64,000 nt of DNA from assembly GCA_009774465.1 (NCBI GenBank), contig VSNT01000003.1:7664-71663 (forward strand). The letters are read 5' to 3'. A program made the translations under genes and the position numbers. The DNA comes from Lachnospiraceae bacterium (GTDB taxonomy: Bacteria; Bacillota_A; Clostridia; Lachnospirales; Lachnospiraceae). This document shows positions 35,724 to 43,031 of this stretch, one piece after another. Under the pieces are notes generated by a model. That model saw only the letters and a list, made by a program, of their open reading frames with translations, was not told where the DNA came from and made no database searches. Positions within the stretch are counted from its first letter, which is position 1; each line of letters opens with the position of its first letter.

Positions 35724-35832
35724 GCCTTTGCTGCTTGCATGCACTGCTTTAGAAGTGTGGATTACCATTGGTATTGCAAGCACATTCTTTTTTGGAGAAT
35801 ATGAGCCTCCAAAAAAGCCTGTAGAAGAATAA
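35695..35832 (+). CDS. agrD: AgrD-like autoinducer precursor with Ser core
   Basis: This 45-residue reading frame overlaps the end of agrB by 29 bases and has SD AAAGGAG at ideal spacing. It has the AgrD layout: an amphipathic N-terminal helix (MREKLVKFSKPLLLACTALE), a short core, and an acidic proline-containing tail GEYEPPKKPVEE that aligns with the S. aureus tail DEVEVPKEL. By that alignment AgrB would cut after Phe33, and the ring residue would be Ser29 in STFFF rather than the usual Cys, giving a lactone as in the enterococcal pheromone GBAP. The only Cys (16) lies in the membrane helix. A strong terminator follows. Confidence 0.85.
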   Translation: MREKLVKFSKPLLLACTALEVWITIGIASTFFFGEYEPPKKPVEE

Positions 35833-35845
35833 AAAAGACTGTTAA

Positions 35846-35911
35846 AAAATACACCCTTTTATAATAAGCAGATATAAATTCAATCTGTTGATTATAAAAG
35901 GGTGTATTTTT
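35846..35911. terminator. Terminator after agrBD
   Basis: AATACACCCTTTTATAAT and its complement form an 18-base stem around a 25-base loop, followed on the plus strand by TTTTGTG. Its symmetry allows it to act also on the convergent kinase transcript. Confidence 0.8.
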
Positions 35912-35975
35912 GTGATGGAGAGCAACAATAAAACCTGAAGCTTATTCTTCAACTTCCAACTCATTCAATTATGCC

Positions 35976-37280
35976 TTATGCTTCTGACTCCACAACGCGC
36001 CTTTCTGCTGCTTTTTCATTTTTGAGAATCCTGAAAGATATCCAATTCCGGTTGTCTATTGTCTCACAGATGCTTGATACATAAAATCCATACTCATCGC
36101 AGGTGCTTTTCATATTATATAATCCAAGTCCCCTGTTCTCACCTTTCTGACTATAGCCTTTCTTATAGAACAGAGCAATTTCATCAGGCGCAAAATATCT
36201 GCTTGTATTTCTCACTTCAATTTCAAATTCATCATCATATTCCACCATCAGGACAAAAATCTTCTTTTCACCATCCTGAGCTTTTTCCAGTGCCTCTACT
36301 GCATTTCTAATCAGGTTGCCAACCACTTCTACCACTTTATAAGCAGGCATTCCAATATCGAATTCGCTAATGCTTATCTTGAAAGAAAGGTCAATTCCCA
36401 GCTTTTCGATTTCCATGAATTTTGCATATAAGAATCCTATAATCACCGGATTTCCTGTTTTCAGCAGCTTGTTAAATCGGCTCTCGCCTTTGATGGCTTC
36501 ATAGTAATCCGCCTGTGCATTTACCAGTTCTTCATAGGTATTATACATATAGCAAAAGCCCTTCATTGTATTTATGTGGTTATTAAATTCATGCTGGCGC
36601 ATTCTGATGTTATCAATCATGCTTTGAATGGAATCAGCATATAATTTGTGCATCTTTAGTTCTGTTTCAATTTCCTTGGCCTTTACTTTAGATTTCCCAA
36701 GCTGATATACAAGAAAACAGATAAATATAAAACTTGCAAACAATATAGCATTTTGAAAAAGCCCTACGCTATCCATTCTCTTATACACTACCAAGCAATA
36801 TCCTGCTACGACAATACTTATACATAATGCAACAATATAAATTCTATCCTTATCCTGCAAGAAGGAGGAAAACTTGTCCAGCCTACACATTGGAAGAATA
36901 ACAAGTACTATAATAAATGCAATTCCATTTACCATCAAAGAACCAACAGGACCAATCACTTGTGCTCTGAAAATCATATAAAATACAAATAATACTATAA
37001 ATTGTACACTACTTGTAATCGCTACATTAAGAATATAATTTACTACAAGTGGCTTGATTTTAAACCCAAATTTTGCTCCACAATATACAGCAATAACCGG
37101 ATAAGTTATCAAGGTATAGGTTTGGGGCAGACTATAATAATTTACTGCTGTCAGTATGATCATATGTATCGCCAAATAGCTAACTGTCTTAATATCCAGT
37201 GTAACTTTTTCTCCATACAGATGGTGCAGGCAAAATACAATAGATAAAATTTCAAGCAACAAACAAATATTTGTAATCAT
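35976..37280 (-). CDS. AgrC-like GHKL sensor histidine kinase
   Basis: This 434-residue kinase has six or seven membrane segments in residues 1-205, as in AgrC peptide sensors, a dimerisation/H-box region RMRQHEFNNHINTMKGF (phosphorylated His about 238), an N-box NLIRNAVEALE and a glycine-rich GENRGLGLYNM motif. It would bind the AgrD-derived signal and phosphorylate the LytTR regulator encoded upstream. Its SD GGAG lies inside the upstream fragment. The first 64 codons are repeated in the tandem duplication at 37.1-37.8 kb. Before the duplication the gene overlapped the regulator stop (ATGA); that coupling is now broken. Confidence 0.9.
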   Translation of the reverse strand: MITNICLLLEILSIVFCLHHLYGEKVTLDIKTVSYLAIHMIILTAVNYYSLPQTYTLITYPVIAVYCGAKFGFKIKPLVVNYILNVAITSSVQFIVLFVFYMIFRAQVIGPVGSLMVNGIAFIIVLVILPMCRLDKFSSFLQDKDRIYIVALCISIVVAGYCLVVYKRMDSVGLFQNAILFASFIFICFLVYQLGKSKVKAKEIETELKMHKLYADSIQSMIDNIRMRQHEFNNHINTMKGFCYMYNTYEELVNAQADYYEAIKGESRFNKLLKTGNPVIIGFLYAKFMEIEKLGIDLSFKISISEFDIGMPAYKVVEVVGNLIRNAVEALEKAQDGEKKIFVLMVEYDDEFEIEVRNTSRYFAPDEIALFYKKGYSQKGENRGLGLYNMKSTCDEYGFYVSSICETIDNRNWISFRILKNEKAAERRVVESEA

Positions 37281-37441
37281 AACCCAAACTCCGCCAATAC
37301 CTTTTTCTTATAGGTAATACCGATCTCAATCTGCTCCTCAATGTCCTTCAGCGTAATATATCTGTTTGCTGTATCCACGCAGGTAATGTGGTTTTTATTG
37401 ACAATCACATTTCTGCTGCATCTGATCAGACAATCCGTATC
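37090..37441. repeat. 352-bp tandem duplication, copy 1
   Basis: Bases 37090-37441 are repeated, by eye without mismatch, at 37442-37793, directly adjacent. The unit holds the first 64 codons of the kinase gene, the overlapping stop/start, and the last 54 or so codons of the response regulator. Outside the unit the bases differ at once (37089 a versus 37441 c; 37794 a versus 37442 g), so there is no shared short repeat at the ends. Confidence 0.95.
37277..37441 (-). pseudogene. Response-regulator C-terminal fragment from the duplication
   Basis: This is the repeated tail of the LytTR regulator (DNA-binding end, finishing YKKKVLAEFGL) without its N-terminal part. It has no start of its own and follows the truncated kinase frame, out of phase with it. 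It still carries the SD for the intact kinase gene. Confidence 0.85.
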
Positions 37442-37632
37442 GCAATAACCGGATAAGTTATCAAGGTATAGGTTTGGGGCAGACTATAATAATTTACTGC
37501 TGTCAGTATGATCATATGTATCGCCAAATAGCTAACTGTCTTAATATCCAGTGTAACTTTTTCTCCATACAGATGGTGCAGGCAAAATACAATAGATAAA
37601 ATTTCAAGCAACAAACAAATATTTGTAATCAT
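37426..37632 (-). pseudogene. Truncated kinase fragment from the duplication
   Basis: This 68-codon frame is identical to the kinase N-terminus for 64 residues and then reads into the repeated regulator sequence (IRIV) and stops. It would make only the first two membrane segments. Its ATG overlaps the stop of the intact regulator (ATGA), so it is in the position the real kinase should have and is probably translated. Confidence 0.9.
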
Positions 37633-37793
37633 AACCCAAACTCCGCCAATACCTTTTTCTTATAGGTAATACCGATCTCAATCTGCTCCTCAATGTCCTT
37701 CAGCGTAATATATCTGTTTGCTGTATCCACGCAGGTAATGTGGTTTTTATTGACAATCACATTTCTGCTGCATCTGATCAGACAATCCGTATC
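37442..37793. repeat. 352-bp tandem duplication, copy 2
   Basis: Second copy of the unit described at 37090-37441. It contains the true C-terminal end of the intact response regulator and the truncated kinase start. Loss of either copy by recombination would restore the ordinary regulator-kinase overlap. Confidence 0.95.
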
Positions 37794-38357
37794 AAGCTCC
37801 TCAAGGATATTTTTGCAGGGTTTGTAAGGAACCGTCAAGGTTCCTTCATTTACCAGATGTATTGTAACCACATGGTTCAGGCTTTCTATGTACAAAATAT
37901 CCCGGACCTTGATTGGATACAAAATTCCATCCTTCCTGAAACAAAAAGTCGCATCCTGATTCCTGGCAGTAGCAAAATTCAGTGCCCTCTCTACCAGCGC
38001 TTTCACTGTATCTGGATTAAAAGGCTTTTCCACATAGCCTATACAATTCAAGTCTGTATAGGCGTAATTAGTGGTATCTTCCAGTGATGTGACAAATAAA
38101 ACAGGTGTGAACAAATATTTGGATATGCCTCTGATATTTTCGACCAGCTTGATACCTGAAATATCTCCAGGTTTAGCAGTATCCAGTATAATATCCACCA
38201 AAAATACATCAATTGTATTCTCAAGAAGAGTCTGATATGCTGTACTTACATCTCCGGCAGTATAAACTACTGCACCAGGATTCACCTCCTGAACAATCTT
38301 TTTTAACATTTCCATTTGAATTTTATTATCTTCTACTATCAATACGTGTTTTTCCAT
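37629..38357 (-). CDS. LytTR response regulator (AgrA-like)
   Basis: This 242-residue protein has a receiver domain (LIVEDN at 6-11, phosphorylated Asp about 55 in FLVDIIL, Lys in EKPFNPD) and a C-terminal LytTR DNA-binding domain (about 140-240, with IESLNHVVTIHL and LIRCSRNVIVNKNHI). It is the expected partner of the adjacent kinase and a likely activator of agrBD. It lies 9 bases after the HTH gene at 38367, so HTH-regulator-kinase form one operon. The gene is intact; its last third lies in copy 2 of the duplication. Confidence 0.93.
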   Translation of the reverse strand: MEKHVLIVEDNKIQMEMLKKIVQEVNPGAVVYTAGDVSTAYQTLLENTIDVFLVDIILDTAKPGDISGIKLVENIRGISKYLFTPVLFVTSLEDTTNYAYTDLNCIGYVEKPFNPDTVKALVERALNFATARNQDATFCFRKDGILYPIKVRDILYIESLNHVVTIHLVNEGTLTVPYKPCKNILEELDTDCLIRCSRNVIVNKNHITCVDTANRYITLKDIEEQIEIGITYKKKVLAEFGL

Positions 38358-38366
38358 AATCTTCCC

Positions 38367-39056
38367 TTACATCTTTAGAAACCAGAGTATCTGCTCAGAT
38401 AACATAAGTATCTTTTTTTGAGCTGAATACTCGATCTGCTGCCACAAATCATCAATAATTACATTGTCAACATTGCCTAAGTCAATCAACAGACTTGGTT
38501 TGCATCCGGTTACTTCATAAATGCGGAGTAAAAGCTCTGCATCCGGATCTGCCTTTCTCTTCTCCAGCATTCGGTACTTTTTGATATTTACACCCAGTTT
38601 TTCAGCCATTGGAATTTGAGCAATCCCCGCTATTTTTCTTATTTCATACAAAACAGATTCCGGATGATAACCGCCTGCCCGAATTTTTAAAACCTCCAAT
38701 TCGCATTTAGTTTCAAAACTTATGTCAGAATTGTTTCTGTATATTCCCTGCTCCAAAAGCCATGCAACTGCATATAAAAGCTCCGGTCTGTGTTCGTCCT
38801 CGGCATTTTTAATCAGGACGGCAAGTTCTGACTCCTTTCGTCCGAACTCCTTTCCCGTCATAAGAAAATCAATATCCCACCCTTCTTTCATAAGACTTTT
38901 AAGACTTTTGTAAGGCACTATCGTTTTCCCCAGTTCCATTTTGCTAAACTGACTTTGAGTAATTCCAAGTACACTGCCGATTTCTTCCTGAGTCATATTT
39001 AAGTACAATCTATATTGACTTAGCCTATGTAAAAATTCTTCATAACTCCTACGCAT
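38367..39056 (-). CDS. XRE-type regulator with two HTH domains
   Basis: The protein (229 residues from the chosen start) has an N-terminal Cro/CI HTH (LNMTQEEIGSVLGITQSQFSKME, about 18-40) and a second HTH-like segment near the C-terminus (IAQIPMAEKLGVNIKKYRMLEKRK), joined by a helical linker. It leads the regulator-kinase operon and so probably takes part in agr control. The open frame begins at 39107, but ATG 39056 has GGGGAAA upstream. I do not recognise a characterised homologue. A promoter candidate lies at 39139-39167. Confidence 0.8.
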   Translation of the reverse strand: MRRSYEEFLHRLSQYRLYLNMTQEEIGSVLGITQSQFSKMELGKTIVPYKSLKSLMKEGWDIDFLMTGKEFGRKESELAVLIKNAEDEHRPELLYAVAWLLEQGIYRNNSDISFETKCELEVLKIRAGGYHPESVLYEIRKIAGIAQIPMAEKLGVNIKKYRMLEKRKADPDAELLLRIYEVTGCKPSLLIDLGNVDNVIIDDLWQQIEYSAQKKILMLSEQILWFLKM

Positions 39057-39138
39057 GAATAAATTTCCCCGCGAATTATCTTTAGTACTATGAATCATTT
39101 TACGCAATTGTACTCTGCCTATCTAAGACCTATATTTG

Positions 39139-39167
39139 ACTATCTATCATTGTATCCCATGCGTCAA
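39139..39167 (-). promoter_or_regulatory. Predicted promoter of the HTH-regulator-kinase operon
   Basis: On the minus strand TTGACG (39162-39167) and GATAGT (39139-39144) are 17 bases apart. TTGAC...GTCAA end repeats enclose the promoter (39138-39167). Confidence 0.45.
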
Positions 39168-39222
39168 TACCATATTTGGTTCGTAGATATTAATCTATTT
39201 ATTAACTTTATTTTGCATTTTT

Positions 39223-40719
39223 TTATAAAAGCCTCCTTTTCCGCATAATCATTTCATCTATTTTGTCAATGTAGAGACTCACATCTTTCACATTATCACA
39301 CCGCTCAATTTTTCCATCCCCAAAAACCCTTTTAGTTATACTTCCAGTGCCCAATGCTGCGATAGTTTGTTTCTCCTCCATGATCAAAATATTGTATATG
39401 CCAAATTTTCCATCTCTGGCATAACCCACATTTTCAAAATTTCCGGCCATATTCTTCTGGCGGTACAGGTAATAGGGAACCATTCCCATGTCTGCTGCAC
39501 CATTTGCTGTAATTTCCATCATTTCGTCCGTATTATTTAGCGCTGAAATACCGTTTTCCTCTATCCACCTGTTCAACCCTGAAGCACGTTTAACAGCCAG
39601 TGAATGCACTGTTAAGCTGTCCGGATTTAATCTTAGCACCTCCTCCATTGTGTTTTTCACATCTTCCTTTGTCTCCCCAGGCAATCCTAAAATCAGATCC
39701 ATATTTATATTGGTAAATCCAGCCTGCCTTGCAAGGGCAAATGCCTCCTTCACCTGAGTAACCGTATGTTTTCTTCCAATGATGTCCAGTGTCTGCTGCT
39801 TCATGGTCTGGGGATTAACAGAAATACGTGTAACGCCGCCCTCCTTCAGCGCTTTCAGCTTTTCTATTGTAATGCTGTCGGCCCGCCCTGCCTCCACTGT
39901 AAACTCCTTTAAATGAGAAAGATCAAAACTGTCATTTATTTTTTTAAGCAGCCTTGAAAGCTCTCCTGCCTCCAAAGTGGTAGGTGTTCCCCCGCCAATA
40001 TAAATGGTATCCAGAACTTTATCTTTATAGTAATCTGCCACAAAGGTAATTTCCTTATCCAAAGCATCCAGATATTCGTTTATCCTTTTTTTCCATGAAA
40101 AAATAGGATAAGAGGTAAAGGAACAGTATAGACAGGTAGTAGGACAAAAGGGAATTCCAATATACAGACTGTATCCGTCCTCATAGTGCAGGGTGTCCAG
40201 CAATGCTTTTTCTCTTTTGGCAATCTGAATTGCCAGCTCCCCTTTCTTCTCGCTGATGAAGTAAGTATCTTTCATGTATTTCAAAATGTCAACATCCGTC
40301 CGCCCCTCTTCCAACATACTCATTGGAATTTTAGTAGGACGAATGCCGGTCAGAGTTCCCCAGGGAAGAGCTTTTCCGGTATGTTCGGAAAGTCCTGCAT
40401 AAATAAGCTGCTTTAAACAGTTTTTTACCTGCGGCCTTGGCATGTCCCCGGTAATACTGATTTTTTTTACACCAAAAGAAGCCCTTCCATTTCCTCCATT
40501 TAGCAGAGAAAGTAAAATAGCATCTTTGGCAAATTCAATATTCAAATCCGGAAGCCCCGGACTTGAACTGTCATTTTCAATATTTTCTTTATTTTCTGTA
40601 TCCGGAGATACGGATACTTTCACATCACAGGCAGGATAAAAAGCTTTCACCAATGAGTGAATATCATACTCAAATCCTGCCTCATTTACAGTGACCACAA
40701 CATAATTTTCGTGTTTCAT
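39223..40719 (-). CDS. hemZ: HemZ-type coproporphyrinogen dehydrogenase-like radical SAM protein
   Basis: This 498-residue radical-SAM protein matches HemZ, an oxygen-independent coproporphyrinogen III oxidase homologue of Firmicutes. The cluster motif is CPTTCLYCSF (CX3CX2C) near residue 192, followed by YIGGGTPTTLE and the HemN-type GLPGETKEDVKNTMEE. An N-terminal extension of about 170 residues precedes the radical-SAM core, as in HemZ. In many anaerobes without haem synthesis the true substrate is unclear, so an oxidase role is tentative. It lies 43 bases after glmS and may be co-transcribed. Confidence 0.88.
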   Translation of the reverse strand: MKHENYVVVTVNEAGFEYDIHSLVKAFYPACDVKVSVSPDTENKENIENDSSSPGLPDLNIEFAKDAILLSLLNGGNGRASFGVKKISITGDMPRPQVKNCLKQLIYAGLSEHTGKALPWGTLTGIRPTKIPMSMLEEGRTDVDILKYMKDTYFISEKKGELAIQIAKREKALLDTLHYEDGYSLYIGIPFCPTTCLYCSFTSYPIFSWKKRINEYLDALDKEITFVADYYKDKVLDTIYIGGGTPTTLEAGELSRLLKKINDSFDLSHLKEFTVEAGRADSITIEKLKALKEGGVTRISVNPQTMKQQTLDIIGRKHTVTQVKEAFALARQAGFTNINMDLILGLPGETKEDVKNTMEEVLRLNPDSLTVHSLAVKRASGLNRWIEENGISALNNTDEMMEITANGAADMGMVPYYLYRQKNMAGNFENVGYARDGKFGIYNILIMEEKQTIAALGTGSITKRVFGDGKIERCDNVKDVSLYIDKIDEMIMRKRRLL

Positions 40720-40762
40720 TCTGTCATTGTTCCCTTACTTTTCATTCTGTATATTATTTATT

Positions 40763-42580
40763 TTATTCTACTGTTACCACCTTTGCAAGGTTTCTGGGTT
40801 TATCCACATCCAGTCCCTTATCCAGCGACACATAATAAGCAATCAACTGCAGAACTACAGATGCAGGCATTACCATAAAAGGATCTTCCATTACAGGAAG
40901 TCTGTATACGCAGCTCCACTGCTCGCCCTCATTCAGCGTCTCGCCTTCTTTCATAAGCAATACCACTCTTGCACCTCTTGACTGAACCTCCCTGATATTG
41001 GAAAGTTCTTTGCTTTTCAACTTTTCCTGAGTGACCATCGCAATCACCGGCGTATCCTCGGTAATCAGCGCAATCGTGCCATGTTTTAATTCTCCTGACG
41101 CGTAAGCCTCTGAATGTATATAGGAAACCTCTTTCAGTTTTAAGGAGCCTTCCAGCAAAATGGAATAGTCAAGCCCCCTGCCTATCATAAACACATCCCT
41201 TGCATTAATAATACACCCTGCAAGACGGTGGATTTCTTCTTTTGTCTCAAGCACTCGTTCGATCACCCCGGGAACCCGCAGCAGCTCTTCCATAAAGGCT
41301 TTTGCTTTCTGCTCATCCCAGATGCCTCTTGCCAGTGCCATCCGCGCTGTAATCAAGTATAACACAGCAAGCTGTGTTGTATAGGCCTTTGTGCTTGCCA
41401 CTGCGATTTCCGGCCCTGCGTTGGTATAGATCACATATTCACTGGCACGCGCAATAGACGCTCCCTTTACATTTACAATTGAAATGCTGGGAGAACCACA
41501 TTTTCTGGCAAATTTAAGCGCCTCAAGAGTATCGATGGTTTCACCTGACTGAGAAATTGCAATCACCAGTGTATCTTTATCAACCACCGGATCATTATAC
41601 ATGAACTCAGATGCCATCACTACATCCACATGAATGCCAATCACCCACTGAATCAGACTTTTTCCCACCAATCCGGCATGCATGGCTGTTCCACATGCAA
41701 TCACACAGATACGCTTACAGTCAGCAAAAACAGGATCTGGAATACCTTCCTCTGAAAAATCAGGCATCCCTTCCTTCACCCGGGGTAATATGGTTTCCCC
41801 GATTACCTGGGGCTGCTCCATGATTTCCTTTTCCATATAAAAAGGATATCCCCCTTTTCCGCTGCGGCTTACATCCCAGTCGACTTTAAGCCAGTCGATC
41901 TTCGCATGATCCCCTGACAAATCATACATTTCAATCTTATCAGGTTTTAAACATACTACATGGAGTTCAGGCATCACGAAATAATCTGTTGTAAAAGGTA
42001 CAATTGCCGCCACATCAGAAGATAAAATAGCACCGTCCGCCGTGGCAGCCACCACAATAGGGCTTACATTTCTAACTGCAAATATCTGATCAGGCTGATC
42101 ATCAAACATGATTGCAAGCGCAAAAGTACCTTTAAGTTTCAACACGGTTCTTCGAATTGCCGAATAAGGATCCCCCTGATAAAAATGCTGAAGCACTGCT
42201 GCCACTACCTCACTGTCTGTTTCAGAGATAAGGCTGCCTTCCAGCTCATATTTGTCTATCAGTTCCCTGTAATTTTCTATAATGCCGTTATGTATCAGCG
42301 TCACACTGCCAAACCGGTGAGGATGTGCATTTTCATCACACACGCCTCCATGCGTTGCCCATCTGGTATGACCGATTCCGCATTGTCCCTCCGGATTTAT
42401 CCGGGCGCACAGATTCCTTAAATCCTTAACTCTTCCCGCACGCTTTATCATTTGCGTCCTTCCATCCTTTAAGAGAGCAATTCCTGCGCTGTCATATCCT
42501 CTGTATTCCAAAAGCTCCAGTGCATCCAGCATAATCTCTTTCGCGTCACCTTTTCCTGTATATCCAATAATTCCACACAT
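40763..42580 (-). CDS. glmS: Glutamine-fructose-6-phosphate aminotransferase GlmS
   Basis: GlmS makes glucosamine-6-phosphate, the first step to UDP-GlcNAc for the cell wall. The catalytic N-terminal cysteine follows the start Met (MCGIIGYTGKG), so ATG 42580 is the start rather than the longer frame to 42595. A glutaminase domain (to about 230) with GIGHTRWATHG is followed by two SIS sugar-isomerase domains (SQSGETIDT; AYTTQLAVLYL) and the C-terminal KPRNLAKVVTVE. It is 605 residues long. A glmS ribozyme in the leader gives feedback control by the product. Confidence 0.97.
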   Translation of the reverse strand: MCGIIGYTGKGDAKEIMLDALELLEYRGYDSAGIALLKDGRTQMIKRAGRVKDLRNLCARINPEGQCGIGHTRWATHGGVCDENAHPHRFGSVTLIHNGIIENYRELIDKYELEGSLISETDSEVVAAVLQHFYQGDPYSAIRRTVLKLKGTFALAIMFDDQPDQIFAVRNVSPIVVAATADGAILSSDVAAIVPFTTDYFVMPELHVVCLKPDKIEMYDLSGDHAKIDWLKVDWDVSRSGKGGYPFYMEKEIMEQPQVIGETILPRVKEGMPDFSEEGIPDPVFADCKRICVIACGTAMHAGLVGKSLIQWVIGIHVDVVMASEFMYNDPVVDKDTLVIAISQSGETIDTLEALKFARKCGSPSISIVNVKGASIARASEYVIYTNAGPEIAVASTKAYTTQLAVLYLITARMALARGIWDEQKAKAFMEELLRVPGVIERVLETKEEIHRLAGCIINARDVFMIGRGLDYSILLEGSLKLKEVSYIHSEAYASGELKHGTIALITEDTPVIAMVTQEKLKSKELSNIREVQSRGARVVLLMKEGETLNEGEQWSCVYRLPVMEDPFMVMPASVVLQLIAYYVSLDKGLDVDKPRNLAKVVTVE

Positions 42581-42711
42581 TGTTGTTTCCCTCATCTTTC
42601 CATATCTATATTTTATGCCCTGTGCAGCATCCTGTGCACCCCAGGCTGTTCATTATATTTTTATCTTAATCCCCATGCATATCGCAGGCATTGTCTGCGA
42701 TACTGCTTAAG

Positions 42712-42892
42712 TACGAAGTGTGAAAATTTATTTTCACACCTGGACTCCGTTATACCGTATTTGTTTTGCAGTTACCCGCATATTTGCCGGTATATCTCGC
42801 ACCGGAGCGGTACGAAAGAGCATCCGCCGAATTTTCGATCACTCTTTTCCTCGTCAACCTTTTATTCCAAAAGGTCATGGCGCTAGACAGGG
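42712..42892 (-). ncRNA. glmS ribozyme (self-cleaving riboswitch)
   Basis: The minus strand holds the conserved glmS ribozyme parts in order: cleavage region TAGCGCC (42879-42885), P2 pairing ACCTTTT...AAAAGGT, GTTGACGAGGA, the ATCGAAAATTCGGCGGATGC core, the P2.1 pairing AAGAGT...GCTCTT, and a P4-like hairpin GTGTGAAAAT...ATTTTCACAC (42719-42739). This matches the B. subtilis element closely. Cleavage should occur between 42884 (A) and 42883 (G). Glucosamine-6-phosphate triggers it and the glmS mRNA is then degraded. About 130 bases separate it from the glmS start; that gap also has a hairpin at 42681-42701. Confidence 0.94.
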
Positions 42893-42900
42893 AAACAATG

Positions 42901-42929
42901 ACAGTATCATTATTTTATTTGGTTTTCAA
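42901..42929 (-). promoter_or_regulatory. Predicted glmS promoter
   Basis: On the minus strand TTGAAA (42924-42929) and TACTGT (42901-42906) are 17 bases apart. Transcription would start near 42893, about 10 bases before the ribozyme cleavage site, as in other glmS leaders. Confidence 0.55.
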
Positions 42930-42976
42930 TGTTCAGAAACACTTATATTATTGTATCCACAAATGCTATTATACAC

Positions 42977-43012
42977 AAAACACCTGTGATTGTAAACCAC
43001 AGGTGTTTTTTT
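42977..43012. terminator. Terminator after DUF3048 gene
   Basis: AACACCTGTG and CACAGGTGTT form a strong stem with A- and T-runs on both sides. It ends the rel-MBL-DUF3048 transcript before the glmS promoter. Confidence 0.85.
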
Positions 43013-43031
43013 CGCTTCTCTCCGCCTTATA

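Noticed and set aside
35740..35745. Cys16 of AgrD as the thiolactone ring residue
   Set aside because: It lies inside the N-terminal amphipathic helix, 17 residues before the predicted cleavage site; tail alignment puts the ring start at Ser29.
37426..37632. 68-residue membrane protein as a separate gene
   Set aside because: It is an exact copy of the kinase N-terminus made by the tandem duplication and ends in foreign frame, so it was recorded as a pseudogene fragment.
42581..42711. Second riboswitch between the glmS ribozyme and glmS
   Set aside because: Only one clean hairpin is visible and no known riboswitch core was recognised.
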